From: Actinomycetales bacterium Actino_02
Lineage (GTDB): Bacteria; Actinomycetota; Actinomycetes; Propionibacteriales; Propionibacteriaceae
NCBI GenBank assembly: GCA_001603275.1
Contig: LUYM01000006.1
Span: 124,001-188,000 of the forward strand
Reading direction: 5' to 3'
DNA length: 64,000 nucleotides
Shown one piece after another: positions 7,613 through 14,128 of this stretch (its first letter is position 1; the number at the start of each line of letters is the position of its first letter). Made by a program: the position numbers and the translations under genes. Below the pieces are notes generated by a model that made no database searches, had not been told where the DNA came from, and was given only the letters and a program-made list of their open reading frames with translations.

Positions 7613-8461
7613 TCAGGGCAGCGGACGGGTGTGGGTCAGGACGGGTAGGCGCAGGCGGGTGGCTGGGACCTCGGACAGGTCGAGGTCGATGAAGGCGAGT
7701 TCCGGCTCATCGCCGAGTTCGAGGAGCACCTCGCCGCTTGGGCCGACCACCATCGAGTGGCCGATTCCGGTAGCCGGGCCGTGACGGGTCGCCTCCCCGC
7801 TCGCCGAGCTCGCCCCGGTGGCTGAGCTTGTCGAACCCGCTCCTCCGGTGGCTGAGCTCGTCGAAGCCACGGCGGCCTGGTCGACGGCGACTACGAAGCT
7901 GGTCGAATCCATGGCGCGGGCGGTGACCAGGGTCCGCCACTGGTGCAGCTTGCCCGGTCCGGATGCCCAGGAGGCCGGCAGCACGATCAGCTCAGCTCCG
8001 CCGCGGGCCAGCGAGGTGAACAGCGATGGGAACCGGACGTCGTAGCAGGTGGCCAGGCCGACCTGATGCGTCCCCAGCGAGAACGACGCCAGCGCGGCGC
8101 CCGGCTCGATGTCGTCGGACTCGGCCTGGCCGAACGCGTCGAACAGATGCAGCTTGTCGTAGTGGGTTTCGGCGGCCCCGGTGACCAGCAGGGTGTTGCG
8201 GGCCCGTCCGGCGCCCGGGGTGAACATGCCGGCCACCACGGTCAGGCCGGCCTCGGCGGCCAGCTCGCGCACCCGGGTGGCCCACGGCCCATCCAGCGGC
8301 TGGGCGGCGCGATGCGCGGCCCCGGCGAACGAACTCATCGTGGCTTCGGGGAACACGATCAGGTCGGCCCGTCCGGCGGCACGATCAAGGTGATCGGTGA
8401 TCAACTCGAGGTTCGCGGACGGATCGCTGCCGGAGCGGATTTGGGCCAAGGCGACGCGCAT
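7613..8461 (-). CDS. Carbon-nitrogen hydrolase (nitrilase superfamily) with a repeat-encoded insert
   Basis: A 282-aa cytosolic amidohydrolase. The Glu-Lys-Cys triad is visible: FPEAT (about residue 39), HYDKLHLFDAF (about 110) and LATCYDVRFPSLF (about 145). This pattern fits the Nit/omega-amidase-like branch, but the substrate is not determined. The start is the ATG at 8461 (MRVALAQIRSG), with the conserved N-terminal strand beginning at once. Residues about 195-225 (STSSATGGAGSTSSATGASS) are a Ser/Thr/Gly insert absent from typical members. It is encoded by tandem REP-like sequences at 7800-7875. It is divergent from the ECF sigma gene. Confidence 0.88.
   Translation of the reverse strand: MRVALAQIRSGSDPSANLELITDHLDRAAGRADLIVFPEATMSSFAGAAHRAAQPLDGPWATRVRELAAEAGLTVVAGMFTPGAGRARNTLLVTGAAETHYDKLHLFDAFGQAESDDIEPGAALASFSLGTHQVGLATCYDVRFPSLFTSLARGGAELIVLPASWASGPGKLHQWRTLVTARAMDSTSFVVAVDQAAVASTSSATGGAGSTSSATGASSASGEATRHGPATGIGHSMVVGPSGEVLLELGDEPELAFIDLDLSEVPATRLRLPVLTHTRPLP
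7815..7875. repeat. Two REP-like repeats inside the nitrilase coding sequence
   Basis: GGTGGCTGAGCTTGTCGAA at about 7819-7837 and GGTGGCTGAGCTCGTCGAA at about 7850-7868 are near-identical units on the plus strand. A decayed third unit (CTCGCCGAGCTCGCC) lies just before. They keep the reading frame and add a low-complexity insert to the protein. The same motif family is visible in the dnaX linker. Confidence 0.8.
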
Positions 8462-8584
8462 GTCCCCAGCCTGACACGCCCCGCGCCGCCGCGGACCCCC
8501 ACAGTCTCGAAATTGCCGACCCGCGGCAGGCAACCTCGCGGGCAGCGGCTGCGTAGGACAGGGTGAAGCACGAAGAGAGGCCAG

Positions 8585-9094
8585 ATGTTCGGATCACCCA
8601 CCCCCACCCGGGACGCCGCGTTCGCCGAGTTCGTCCGGACGTCCTCGCGGAGCCTGACCCGCACCGCCTATCTGCTGTGCGGCGACCGGGCCTTGGCCGA
8701 CGACCTGGTCCAAGAAGCCCTTCTCAAGACCTACTTGGCGTGGCGCCGGGTTCGGCCCGGCGAGGCCACCGGCTACACCCGACGGGTGCTGGTGAACCTC
8801 AACATCGACCGTTGGCGGCGCCGTCCGCCGGTGCCGACCGAGCTCACCGAACAGCCCGTCGCCGATAAAGGCCCAGCTCAGGTGGACGACCGGGATCAGA
8901 TCGTCCGGCTGTTGGCCGGGCTGCCCACTCAGCAGCGACGCGTGCTCGTCCTGCGCTACTTCGACGACTTGTCCGAGGCGGCCACTGCCGAACTCCTCGG
9001 CATCAGCATCGGCGCGGTGAAGTCGGCCTCCTCGCGAGGCCTGGCCGCGCTGCGCCAGCACTACCAGATGGCCGATGAAGGAGGCCTGCGATGA
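8585..9094 (+). CDS. SigE-family ECF RNA polymerase sigma factor
   Basis: A 169-aa sigma factor with region 2 at about residues 12-75 (AYLLCGDRALADDLVQEALLKTYLAW) and region 4 at about 110-160 (LPTQQRRVLVLRYFDDLSEAATAELLGISIGAVKSASSRGLAALR). It fits the actinobacterial SigE-like ECF group. The partner gene starts within its stop codon (ATGA), the usual arrangement of an ECF factor and its membrane regulator. It should direct RNA polymerase to a small stress-related regulon; the signal is unknown. Confidence 0.9.
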   Translation: MFGSPTPTRDAAFAEFVRTSSRSLTRTAYLLCGDRALADDLVQEALLKTYLAWRRVRPGEATGYTRRVLVNLNIDRWRRRPPVPTELTEQPVADKGPAQVDDRDQIVRLLAGLPTQQRRVLVLRYFDDLSEAATAELLGISIGAVKSASSRGLAALRQHYQMADEGGLR

Positions 9095-10227
9095 ACGATC
9101 TCGAGGAACTGCTGCGCACCGATCTGGCCCGGGCAGCCGAGCCGATCGACTCCGGCGTGGACGCCGACGAGCTGGTCGAGGCCGGACATCGGGTCCGGCG
9201 CTCCCGGACGATGCGGGTCGGCGCCGGCCTCACTGCGGTGTTGGTCACGGCGGCCGGGTTGGGGCTGGTGGTGGCTACTGCGGTGGGTCGCGGATCGCAG
9301 GCACCGGTGCTGGCCACACCGTCGCCGACCCCGTCGGTGACGGCGTCGGTGACGCCGAGCACGTCGGCCAGCCCGACCATCACGTCCGCAACTGCCGGGA
9401 AGGCAACCTTCGATCTGACCGATTTCGGGATGAACAAGGCCGATGCGCCCTTCGACCAGCTGGTCGTCGCGGCCGAGCCGACCAGCACCGGGACGCTGGC
9501 GATCACCATCATCGGCAGCAAGCCGGGGCACGCCGACCAGAAGGCCACCGCGCAGGTCGAAGCCGGACGGACCTCGGCCACCTTCGTCGGCCTGGGCAAG
9601 CGAGCGGTGGTGACCCTGGTGCCGGGGACGGCCGCCAACGCCAGCCTGTTCACCGACCTGAACGTGGGCGGCCGGGTCAGCGACACCAAGGTGATCCCTG
9701 GAACCGGACTCTCCGCGCTGGTCACAGTCTTCGAGCGGGGCGTGGCCGAGCCCACAAAGGGTGCCGGCGTCATCTGGCAGACCGTGGACGGATTGCTGCA
9801 CTCCACCTCGGGCGCCGAGGTGCCCAGTGCGGAAGTGAGCGTCGCCGGGGAGAGCGCGCGAATCTACCGCTCGGAGGAGATCGGGGTACTCGGTCTGTGG
9901 GGTAGGGAGGGCAAGCTCGGCGGCACGAGCATGGCGATCAAGGACGCAGAGCCCGGCGACCTGATCGGCGGGGGCCTCGGCCACTGCGGCGAGGTTCCGC
10001 CCACCGGCTGCACCTGGTCCAACTTCACGGCGCTGCCGCCGGGGACGACCAACCTGCAGCTCACCCTCAACCCGAAAGCCCCAGATTCCGGATGGACGTC
10101 GGCCACGCTGTCCGACGGCTGGGTGATGGTGCTCGCCGTGAACCACAGCAGCAAGGAGACGAGCACGGTCGTGGTCTCCGCCGACTACGTGGACGCCTCC
10201 GGCAAGGCCGTCCACCTCGGCAAGTAA
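9091..10227 (+). CDS. Membrane-anchored partner of the ECF sigma factor (putative anti-sigma)
   Basis: A 378-aa single-pass protein. The N-terminal 40 residues are charged and cytosolic (MNDLEELLRTDLARAAEPIDSG...). A TM helix lies at about 48-70 (GAGLTAVLVTAAGLGLVVATAV), then a TPSPTPSVTASVTPSTSAS linker, then about 280 extracytoplasmic residues with a C(G)...C pair near HCGEVPPTGCTW. The topology and the 4-base overlap with the sigma gene argue for an anti-sigma role. No ZAS zinc motif or known anti-sigma domain is visible, so the role is inference from position. Confidence 0.65.
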   Translation: MNDLEELLRTDLARAAEPIDSGVDADELVEAGHRVRRSRTMRVGAGLTAVLVTAAGLGLVVATAVGRGSQAPVLATPSPTPSVTASVTPSTSASPTITSATAGKATFDLTDFGMNKADAPFDQLVVAAEPTSTGTLAITIIGSKPGHADQKATAQVEAGRTSATFVGLGKRAVVTLVPGTAANASLFTDLNVGGRVSDTKVIPGTGLSALVTVFERGVAEPTKGAGVIWQTVDGLLHSTSGAEVPSAEVSVAGESARIYRSEEIGVLGLWGREGKLGGTSMAIKDAEPGDLIGGGLGHCGEVPPTGCTWSNFTALPPGTTNLQLTLNPKAPDSGWTSATLSDGWVMVLAVNHSSKETSTVVVSADYVDASGKAVHLGK

Positions 10228-10234
10228 CGCTCAT

Positions 10235-10269
10235 CGACAGCGCCCCGGCCACCCCGCGGGGCGCTGTCG
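10235..10269 (+). terminator. Strong hairpin after the ECF partner gene
   Basis: CGACAGCGCCCC at 10235-10246 pairs perfectly over 12 bases with GGGGCGCTGTCG at 10258-10269, around an 11-base loop. It begins 8 bases after the stop codon. No T run follows, which is common for terminators of GC-rich actinobacteria. The next gene starts directly after it. Confidence 0.75.
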
Positions 10270-10293
10270 GTGGCGGGGCCTAGCCTCGGTGAG

Positions 10294-11019
10294 GTGACGG
10301 CGTTCAGTTCGCTCCCGGTGCGTGAGGTGCGGCTGCGTCCGGGCGTGGAGCAGGTCGGCTGGCCGTTCACGCTCGGTCCGGTGTCCCAGCTGGCCGCAGA
10401 GGGGCTGGAACTGTCGGAGCTGACGATCCTGGTGGGGGAGAACGGGGTCGGGAAGTCGACGATCGTCGAGGCGATCGCGATGGCCTACGGGCTGAACGCC
10501 GAGGGTGGCAGCACCAACTTTCAGCACAGCTCGCGGCCCAGCGAGTCGGGGCTGCACGAGCACCTGCAACTCACCCGCGGCCTGGCCCGCTCGAAGTGGG
10601 GCTACTTCCTGCGGGCCGAGACCATGCACGGGCTGCTCACCTACCTGGAGGAGCATCCCTCGCCGGCCGACCCGGAGCGTCCGTACCACGAGTACTCCCA
10701 CGGCCAGGCGTTCCGCGAGCTGCTGACCACCAAGCTTGGCCACATGACCGGACGCGGCGGCTTCCTGGTGCTGGACGAGCCCGAGGCCGGCCTGTCGCTG
10801 CTCTCCCAGATCGCGCTGGCCAACCAGCTGCGTGACCTGCGCAGCGACGGGATCCAGGTCCTGCTGGCCACCCACTCCCCGATCCTGGCCGCGATCCCGG
10901 AGGCCCAACTAATCGAGCTGGACGAGACCGGCTTTCGTCCGCGCCGCTGGCGGGAGCTGCTCACCGTGGCCCTCTACCGGCGCTTCCTGGACGACCCGGG
11001 CTACTTCGGCCTCGACTAG
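10294..11019 (+). CDS. AAA-family ATPase, ABC-like (SMC/RloC-type fold)
   Basis: A 241-aa predicted ATPase. Walker A is GENGVGKST (ILVGENGVGKSTIVEAIAMAYGL), the signature-like region is YSHGQAFRELL, Walker B is GGFLVLDEPEAGLSLLSQ, and the H-loop is LLATHSPILAAIP. These are typical of small stand-alone ATP-binding proteins related to OLD/RecF heads. The start is either GTG 10294 (VTAFSSLPVREV) or GTG 10270; the shorter form begins closer to the conserved strand. Its biological role is unknown. It is the last core gene before tRNA-Ser. Confidence 0.75.
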   Translation: MTAFSSLPVREVRLRPGVEQVGWPFTLGPVSQLAAEGLELSELTILVGENGVGKSTIVEAIAMAYGLNAEGGSTNFQHSSRPSESGLHEHLQLTRGLARSKWGYFLRAETMHGLLTYLEEHPSPADPERPYHEYSHGQAFRELLTTKLGHMTGRGGFLVLDEPEAGLSLLSQIALANQLRDLRSDGIQVLLATHSPILAAIPEAQLIELDETGFRPRRWRELLTVALYRRFLDDPGYFGLD

Positions 11020-11094
11020 GCCTCCGGTTGCCCCGCTGACAAGGGACGTCGCTCGGTTGGAGTTCGCAGCCTCTCAGCCGGTATCATCGCGGAC

Positions 11095-11179
11095 GGAGGA
11101 TTCGCCTAGAGGCCTATGGCGCTCGCTTGGAAAGCGGGTTGGGTTCACGCCCTCACGAGTTCGAATCTCGTATCCTCCG
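11095..11179 (+). tRNA. tRNA-Ser, anticodon GGA
   Basis: The acceptor stem GGAGGAT (11095-11101) pairs with ATCCTCC (11172-11178). The anticodon loop TTGGAAA (11127-11133) has anticodon GGA at 11129-11131, which reads UCC/UCU serine codons. The long variable arm and the T arm GAGTTCGAATCTC are intact. CCA is not encoded. Its 3' part (11157-11180) is the attachment core of the genomic element to the right, and the insertion leaves the tRNA complete. Confidence 0.95.
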
Positions 11180-11180
11180 C
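11157..11180 (+). other. attL: 24-bp direct repeat at the tRNA-Ser 3' end
   Basis: The 24 bases from the T arm to the acceptor 3' side are identical to 42386-42409. This duplicated tRNA tail is the classic mark of a tyrosine-integrase element, and the integrase gene lies next to the other copy. Confidence 0.92.
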
Positions 11181-11187
11181 GTTTGGA

Positions 11188-11228
11188 AACCGGCTCTGAC
11201 TAGGCTTTATAGCCTGTCAGGGCCGGTT
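11188..11228 (+). terminator. Extended hairpin just inside the element's left end
   Basis: AACCGGCTCTGAC pairs with GTCAGGGCCGGTT over 13 positions with one G-T wobble, and an inner AGGCT/AGCCT stem closes on TTAT. It starts 8 bases after attL, so it can end tRNA-Ser transcription. It is element DNA, so it may also insulate the element from tRNA readthrough. Confidence 0.7.
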
Positions 11229-11239
11229 CTGTTTCAGGT

Positions 11240-11261
11240 CGTTCCCTTAGCGTTCCCTTAG
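11240..11261 (+). repeat. Tandem 11-bp direct repeat near attL
   Basis: CGTTCCCTTAG occurs twice in immediate succession at 11240-11250 and 11251-11261, about 60 bases inside the element. Closely spaced direct repeats beside an att core are the usual form of arm-type integrase sites. A different tandem 11-mer lies beside the integrase at the other end. The rest of 11262-11465 shows no gene. Confidence 0.6.
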
Positions 11262-11465
11262 CTAACGGGCGTTCGCGCAGTCTGCGACATACAGGGCAAC
11301 CGGCCTGCGGGGGGCCTCGCTGAGCGTCTGTGGTGAGCCGACGACCCCCACCCTCGCACACCTGCCACAACGCACCCAGAAGATCGCCTGTCCGGATCGG
11401 CCGCCTTCGTGGGCTTAAGGGGGTAGCCAGTCGCGTCGCTGGCGATGCCGATCGAGGAGCCAGCC

Positions 11466-11690
11466 ATGACCATGAGTGCCGCAGGAGTGAAGCCGGAGTT
11501 CGTCTCCCTGCAAGAGGCGGCGGTGTTGTACAGCGTGAGCGTCGACCTGCTGCGTCAGCGGATCGCCGCCGGGGAGTTGCCGGCCGTGCACGCCGGCCGG
11601 CGGCTGATCCGGGTCCGGATCGACGATCTGAAGCGGGTGTTCCGACCCGTCCCCTCGGTCTACACGCGCTCCCGGCGGCGCGCCTCATGA
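11466..11690 (+). CDS. Excisionase-like helix-turn-helix protein
   Basis: A 74-aa DNA-binding protein of the HTH_17/excisionase type. The core reads FVSLQEAAVLYSVSVDLLRQ, then RIAAGELPAVHAGRRLIRVRIDDLKRVF, the MerR-like fold used by Xis proteins. The ATG at 11466 has GAGGAG 7-12 bases upstream. It is the first gene of the element and would lie next to the integrase in the circular form. It probably steers recombination toward excision. The next small gene starts in its stop (ATGA). Confidence 0.8.
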   Translation: MTMSAAGVKPEFVSLQEAAVLYSVSVDLLRQRIAAGELPAVHAGRRLIRVRIDDLKRVFRPVPSVYTRSRRRAS

Positions 11691-11848
11691 CCGGCCATAC
11701 GACGCCGACCGGGACGCCGCCCCGGGATCGGCCGTTGGTGCTGTACGACCTGCTCGAGCAGCTCGCATGGCTCCAGCTTGTCGGGGCCGACCCAGCCGAG
11801 ATCGAACAGTTGGCTCACGAGTTTCGGCGGCTGCGGGCGGACCTGTGA
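11687..11848 (+). CDS. Small hypothetical protein between xis and ardC
   Basis: A 53-aa protein, MTGHTTPTGTPPRDRPLVLY..., followed by an amphipathic helical stretch DLLEQLAWLQLVGADPAEIEQLAHEFRRLRADL. It overlaps the excisionase gene by 4 bases (ATGA), and its stop overlaps the ardC start (TGATG), so the three genes form a tightly coupled operon. No family is recognised. The tight coupling on both sides is the main support that it is real. Confidence 0.6.
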   Translation: MTGHTTPTGTPPRDRPLVLYDLLEQLAWLQLVGADPAEIEQLAHEFRRLRADL

Positions 11849-12954
11849 TGGCCAGCCGGAACCCTACGGATGAGCAACGGGATGCCGCCGACCAGGCCCG
11901 CCGTGAGACGGTCGAGCAGTTGCATGAGCAGTTGGCGCACGGGATCGCGAACCTGGACGACAAGGACGCCTGGCAGCGGTGGTTGGGCATGGCGTCGAAG
12001 CTGCATCGGTACAGCTTCAACAACGTGGTGCTGACGATGATGCAGAAGCCGGACGCGACGATGATCGCCGGCTACCGGGCCTGGCAGGCGATGGGCCACC
12101 AGGTGCGCCGCGGCGAGAGGGCGATCAAGATCCTCGGCCCGGTCACCCGCAAGGTCGAACTGGTCGACCGGCTTACGGGTGAACCGATCCGGGACGCCGA
12201 GGGGCGACAGCAGTACGTCCGGCAGTTGGTCGGAGTCCGCCCGGTGAGCGTCTTCGACGCGAGCCAGGTCGATCCACCCGTCGAGTCCCCGCCGGAGCCG
12301 ACGCTGCTCCGGGGCCAGGCGCCGCCGGGTCTGTGGGACTCGCTGGCCGAGTTGGTGGAGGCGGAGGGCTTCCAGCTCACCCGTGGCGACTGTGGCGGCG
12401 CCAATGGGCTTACCGACTACCTGGGCTCTGAGGTTCGGGTCCGTGCCGACGTCGACGACGCGCAGGCGGTGAGGACGCTCGCCCATGAGCTGGCGCACGT
12501 GCTGATCCGTCCCGAGCCCGGTGAGCCGTACGCAGGCGCGTGTCGTGGCCGTCGGGAGGTGGAGGCGGAGTCGGTGGCCTACGTGGTCGCGGCCGCGCAC
12601 CACTTGGACACCAGCCAGTACACGTTCAACTACGTCGCTGGTTGGGCCACCCAAGCTGCCACCCCGCAGCACGGCATCGAGACGGTCGTTGCCGAGACCG
12701 GGGCGCGGGTGATTGCGACCGCTGATGCGATTCTGGCCCACACCAAGCCGGCCGACCTCGAGACCAGGCTGATCGACGCGGTCGCCGAAGATCTCGGGGT
12801 GGGCGTGTCCTCATCGCCGAGGATTGCCCCCCGGCCGGCTGAGCCAGAAGTGTGGGAGACGATCACGTACTCCCCAAGTCCGGGGGCCCTTGAGGAGGCC
12901 CGTAGGCCGATCCCGCTCGATCGCAGCGTGCATGCGGCCGGCATCGAAATCTGA
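11848..12954 (+). CDS. ardC: ArdC-type antirestriction protein
   Basis: A 368-aa protein. The N-terminal domain (about residues 40-130: WLGMASKLHRYSFNNVVLTM, AGYRAWQAMGHQVRRGERAI) is the ArdC-like single-strand-DNA binding domain. The C-terminal half carries the zincin site HELAH at 213-217. ArdC proteins ride on mobile elements and protect incoming DNA from host restriction. It is coupled to the two preceding small genes. On an element that also carries its own restriction systems it probably helps establishment in a new host. Confidence 0.88.
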   Translation: MASRNPTDEQRDAADQARRETVEQLHEQLAHGIANLDDKDAWQRWLGMASKLHRYSFNNVVLTMMQKPDATMIAGYRAWQAMGHQVRRGERAIKILGPVTRKVELVDRLTGEPIRDAEGRQQYVRQLVGVRPVSVFDASQVDPPVESPPEPTLLRGQAPPGLWDSLAELVEAEGFQLTRGDCGGANGLTDYLGSEVRVRADVDDAQAVRTLAHELAHVLIRPEPGEPYAGACRGRREVEAESVAYVVAAAHHLDTSQYTFNYVAGWATQAATPQHGIETVVAETGARVIATADAILAHTKPADLETRLIDAVAEDLGVGVSSSPRIAPRPAEPEVWETITYSPSPGALEEARRPIPLDRSVHAAGIEI

Positions 12955-12993
12955 ACCATGGCCACTGTCCTGGGGTCCACGCGTGCGGGCGTC

Positions 12994-13018
12994 ATTCTTG
13001 CCCCACCCGGGCAAGAAT
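12994..13018. repeat. 25-bp palindrome upstream of yhcG
   Basis: ATTCTTGCC and GGCAAGAAT flank a 7-base centre, 27 bases before the yhcG start codon. The same palindrome with another centre occurs inside the gene at 13243-13267. The position suits an operator. Confidence 0.7.
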
Positions 13019-13044
13019 TGGGTCGTCGATCGACAAGGAGCATG

Positions 13045-13725
13045 ATGAGCGAACTGGTGCCCACGGATGACGTCCCCCAGGACGGCGAGGCATTCGTCGC
13101 CTATGTGGTGGCACTGGTGGAGCAGGGCCGTCGGGTCGCGGCCGTCCAGGTCAACGCCGCGCTCACCGTGACGTACTGGCTGGTCGGGCGAGCGATCTCG
13201 GTAAACGCGCTCCGCAATGGTCGAGCCGACTACGGGCGGGAGATTCTTGCCTCGCTGGGGCAAGAATTGGGCGCCCGGTTCGGGGCCGGCTTCGATCCGT
13301 CGAACCTCAGCAGGATGGTGAGTTTCGCGCGCCAGTTCCCCGACTTCGCGCGAGTGTCGGAGTTGGCGCACCAGTTGAGCTGGACGCATGTGAAGGCCCT
13401 TGTAGCCGTCAAGTCGGAAGCTGCCCGGGCGTTCTATGCCGACGAGGCGGCAGCCAAGCACCTCAGCGTCCGGGAACTGCGGACTGCAATCGAACGCAAG
13501 GCATACGAGCGGCGCGAGATCGCCAACGCCCAGATCCCGGAGGGCTCTGCTGTCCCGCGGGACACGTTCCGCGATCCGCTGATCCTGGACGCGCTCGGCC
13601 TCAAGGACAGCTTCCTGGAGAAGGACCTGGAAGCGGCGATCCTTCGGGACATGCAGGCCTTCCTGATGGAGGTCGGCCGCGGCGATTGGGATGCCGCGGA
13701 GTCGAAACTGGCGCTATTGGTCTGA
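13045..13725 (+). pseudogene. yhcG: YhcG/DUF1016 nuclease, 5' part (gene interrupted)
   Basis: This is the N-terminal DUF1016 winged-helix part of a YhcG-type PD-(D/E)XK protein: AFVAYVVALVEQGRRVAAVQVNAAL, LVGRAIS, YGREILASLGQELGARFGAGFDPSNLSRM, HVKALVAV. Homology stops at LMEVGRG (about 13683), and 14 foreign residues follow before a stop. The missing nuclease domain is found intact in the right frame at 21082-21480. Start 13045 is preferred because AAGGAG lies 5 bases before it. Joining 13683 to 21085 restores EVGRGVVFAFVGRQ without a frame change. Confidence 0.88.
13243..13267. repeat. 25-bp palindrome inside yhcG
   Basis: ATTCTTGCC and GGCAAGAAT flank CTCGCTG-type centre sequence; it encodes ILASLGQEL. 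It is the internal twin of the palindrome at 12994-13018, and the flanking bases (ATTGGG after it) are also shared. Confidence 0.7.
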
Positions 13726-13757
13726 TCGACCACCTGGGATAGGTCACCAACTGCTGT

Positions 13758-13779
13758 ATAGTCATGGGGTGCTGACTAT
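13758..13779. promoter_or_regulatory. Putative CmtR operator overlapping the cmtR promoter and start
   Basis: ATAGTCA (13758-13764) and TGACTAT (13773-13779) form a 7-bp inverted repeat with an 8-base centre. The left arm overlaps a TATAGT -10 element (13757-13762), and the right arm covers the first codons after GTG 13769. With the -10 only 7 bases from the start codon the message is probably leaderless. Bound CmtR would block RNA polymerase. Confidence 0.7.
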
Positions 13780-14128
13780 TGCTTCACGCCTCGACGTCAT
13801 GAACCGGCTCGGCCGGGCCATGGCCGATCCGACGCGTTCTCGTATCCTGATGGCCCTTCTGGACGGTCCGAGCTATCCGGCTGTGCTGTCCCGTTCGCTT
13901 GAGCTGGGCCGGTCGAATGTCTCGAACCATCTGACGTGTCTTCGTGATTGCGGGATCGTGGTCGCTGAGCCCGAGGGCCGTCAGACGCGCTACGAGATCG
14001 CGGATCCGCATCTTGCGGCGGCGCTCAAGTCACTGGTCGACGTGACGCTCGCGGTCGATGAGAACGCCCCTTGCCTGGACGCCTCGTGCACGGTGCCGGG
14101 TTGCTGCGGAATCGGAGCGGGCGCATGA
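13769..14128 (+). CDS. cmtR: CmtR-type ArsR/SmtB metal sensor repressor
   Basis: A 119-aa winged-helix repressor. LGRAMADPTRSRILMALLDGPSYPAVLSR and LELGRSNVSNHLTCLRDCGIVVA give the ArsR fold. Cysteines fall at residues 57 and 61, the Cd/Pb-binding positions of mycobacterial CmtR, and a Cys-rich tail (CLDASCTVPGCCG) supplies further ligands. Start is GTG 13769, in a leaderless context with the operator over it. It should release DNA on binding Cd(II) or Pb(II) and so derepress itself and the ATPase, whose start overlaps its stop (ATGA). Confidence 0.9.
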   Translation: MLTIASRLDVMNRLGRAMADPTRSRILMALLDGPSYPAVLSRSLELGRSNVSNHLTCLRDCGIVVAEPEGRQTRYEIADPHLAAALKSLVDVTLAVDENAPCLDASCTVPGCCGIGAGA

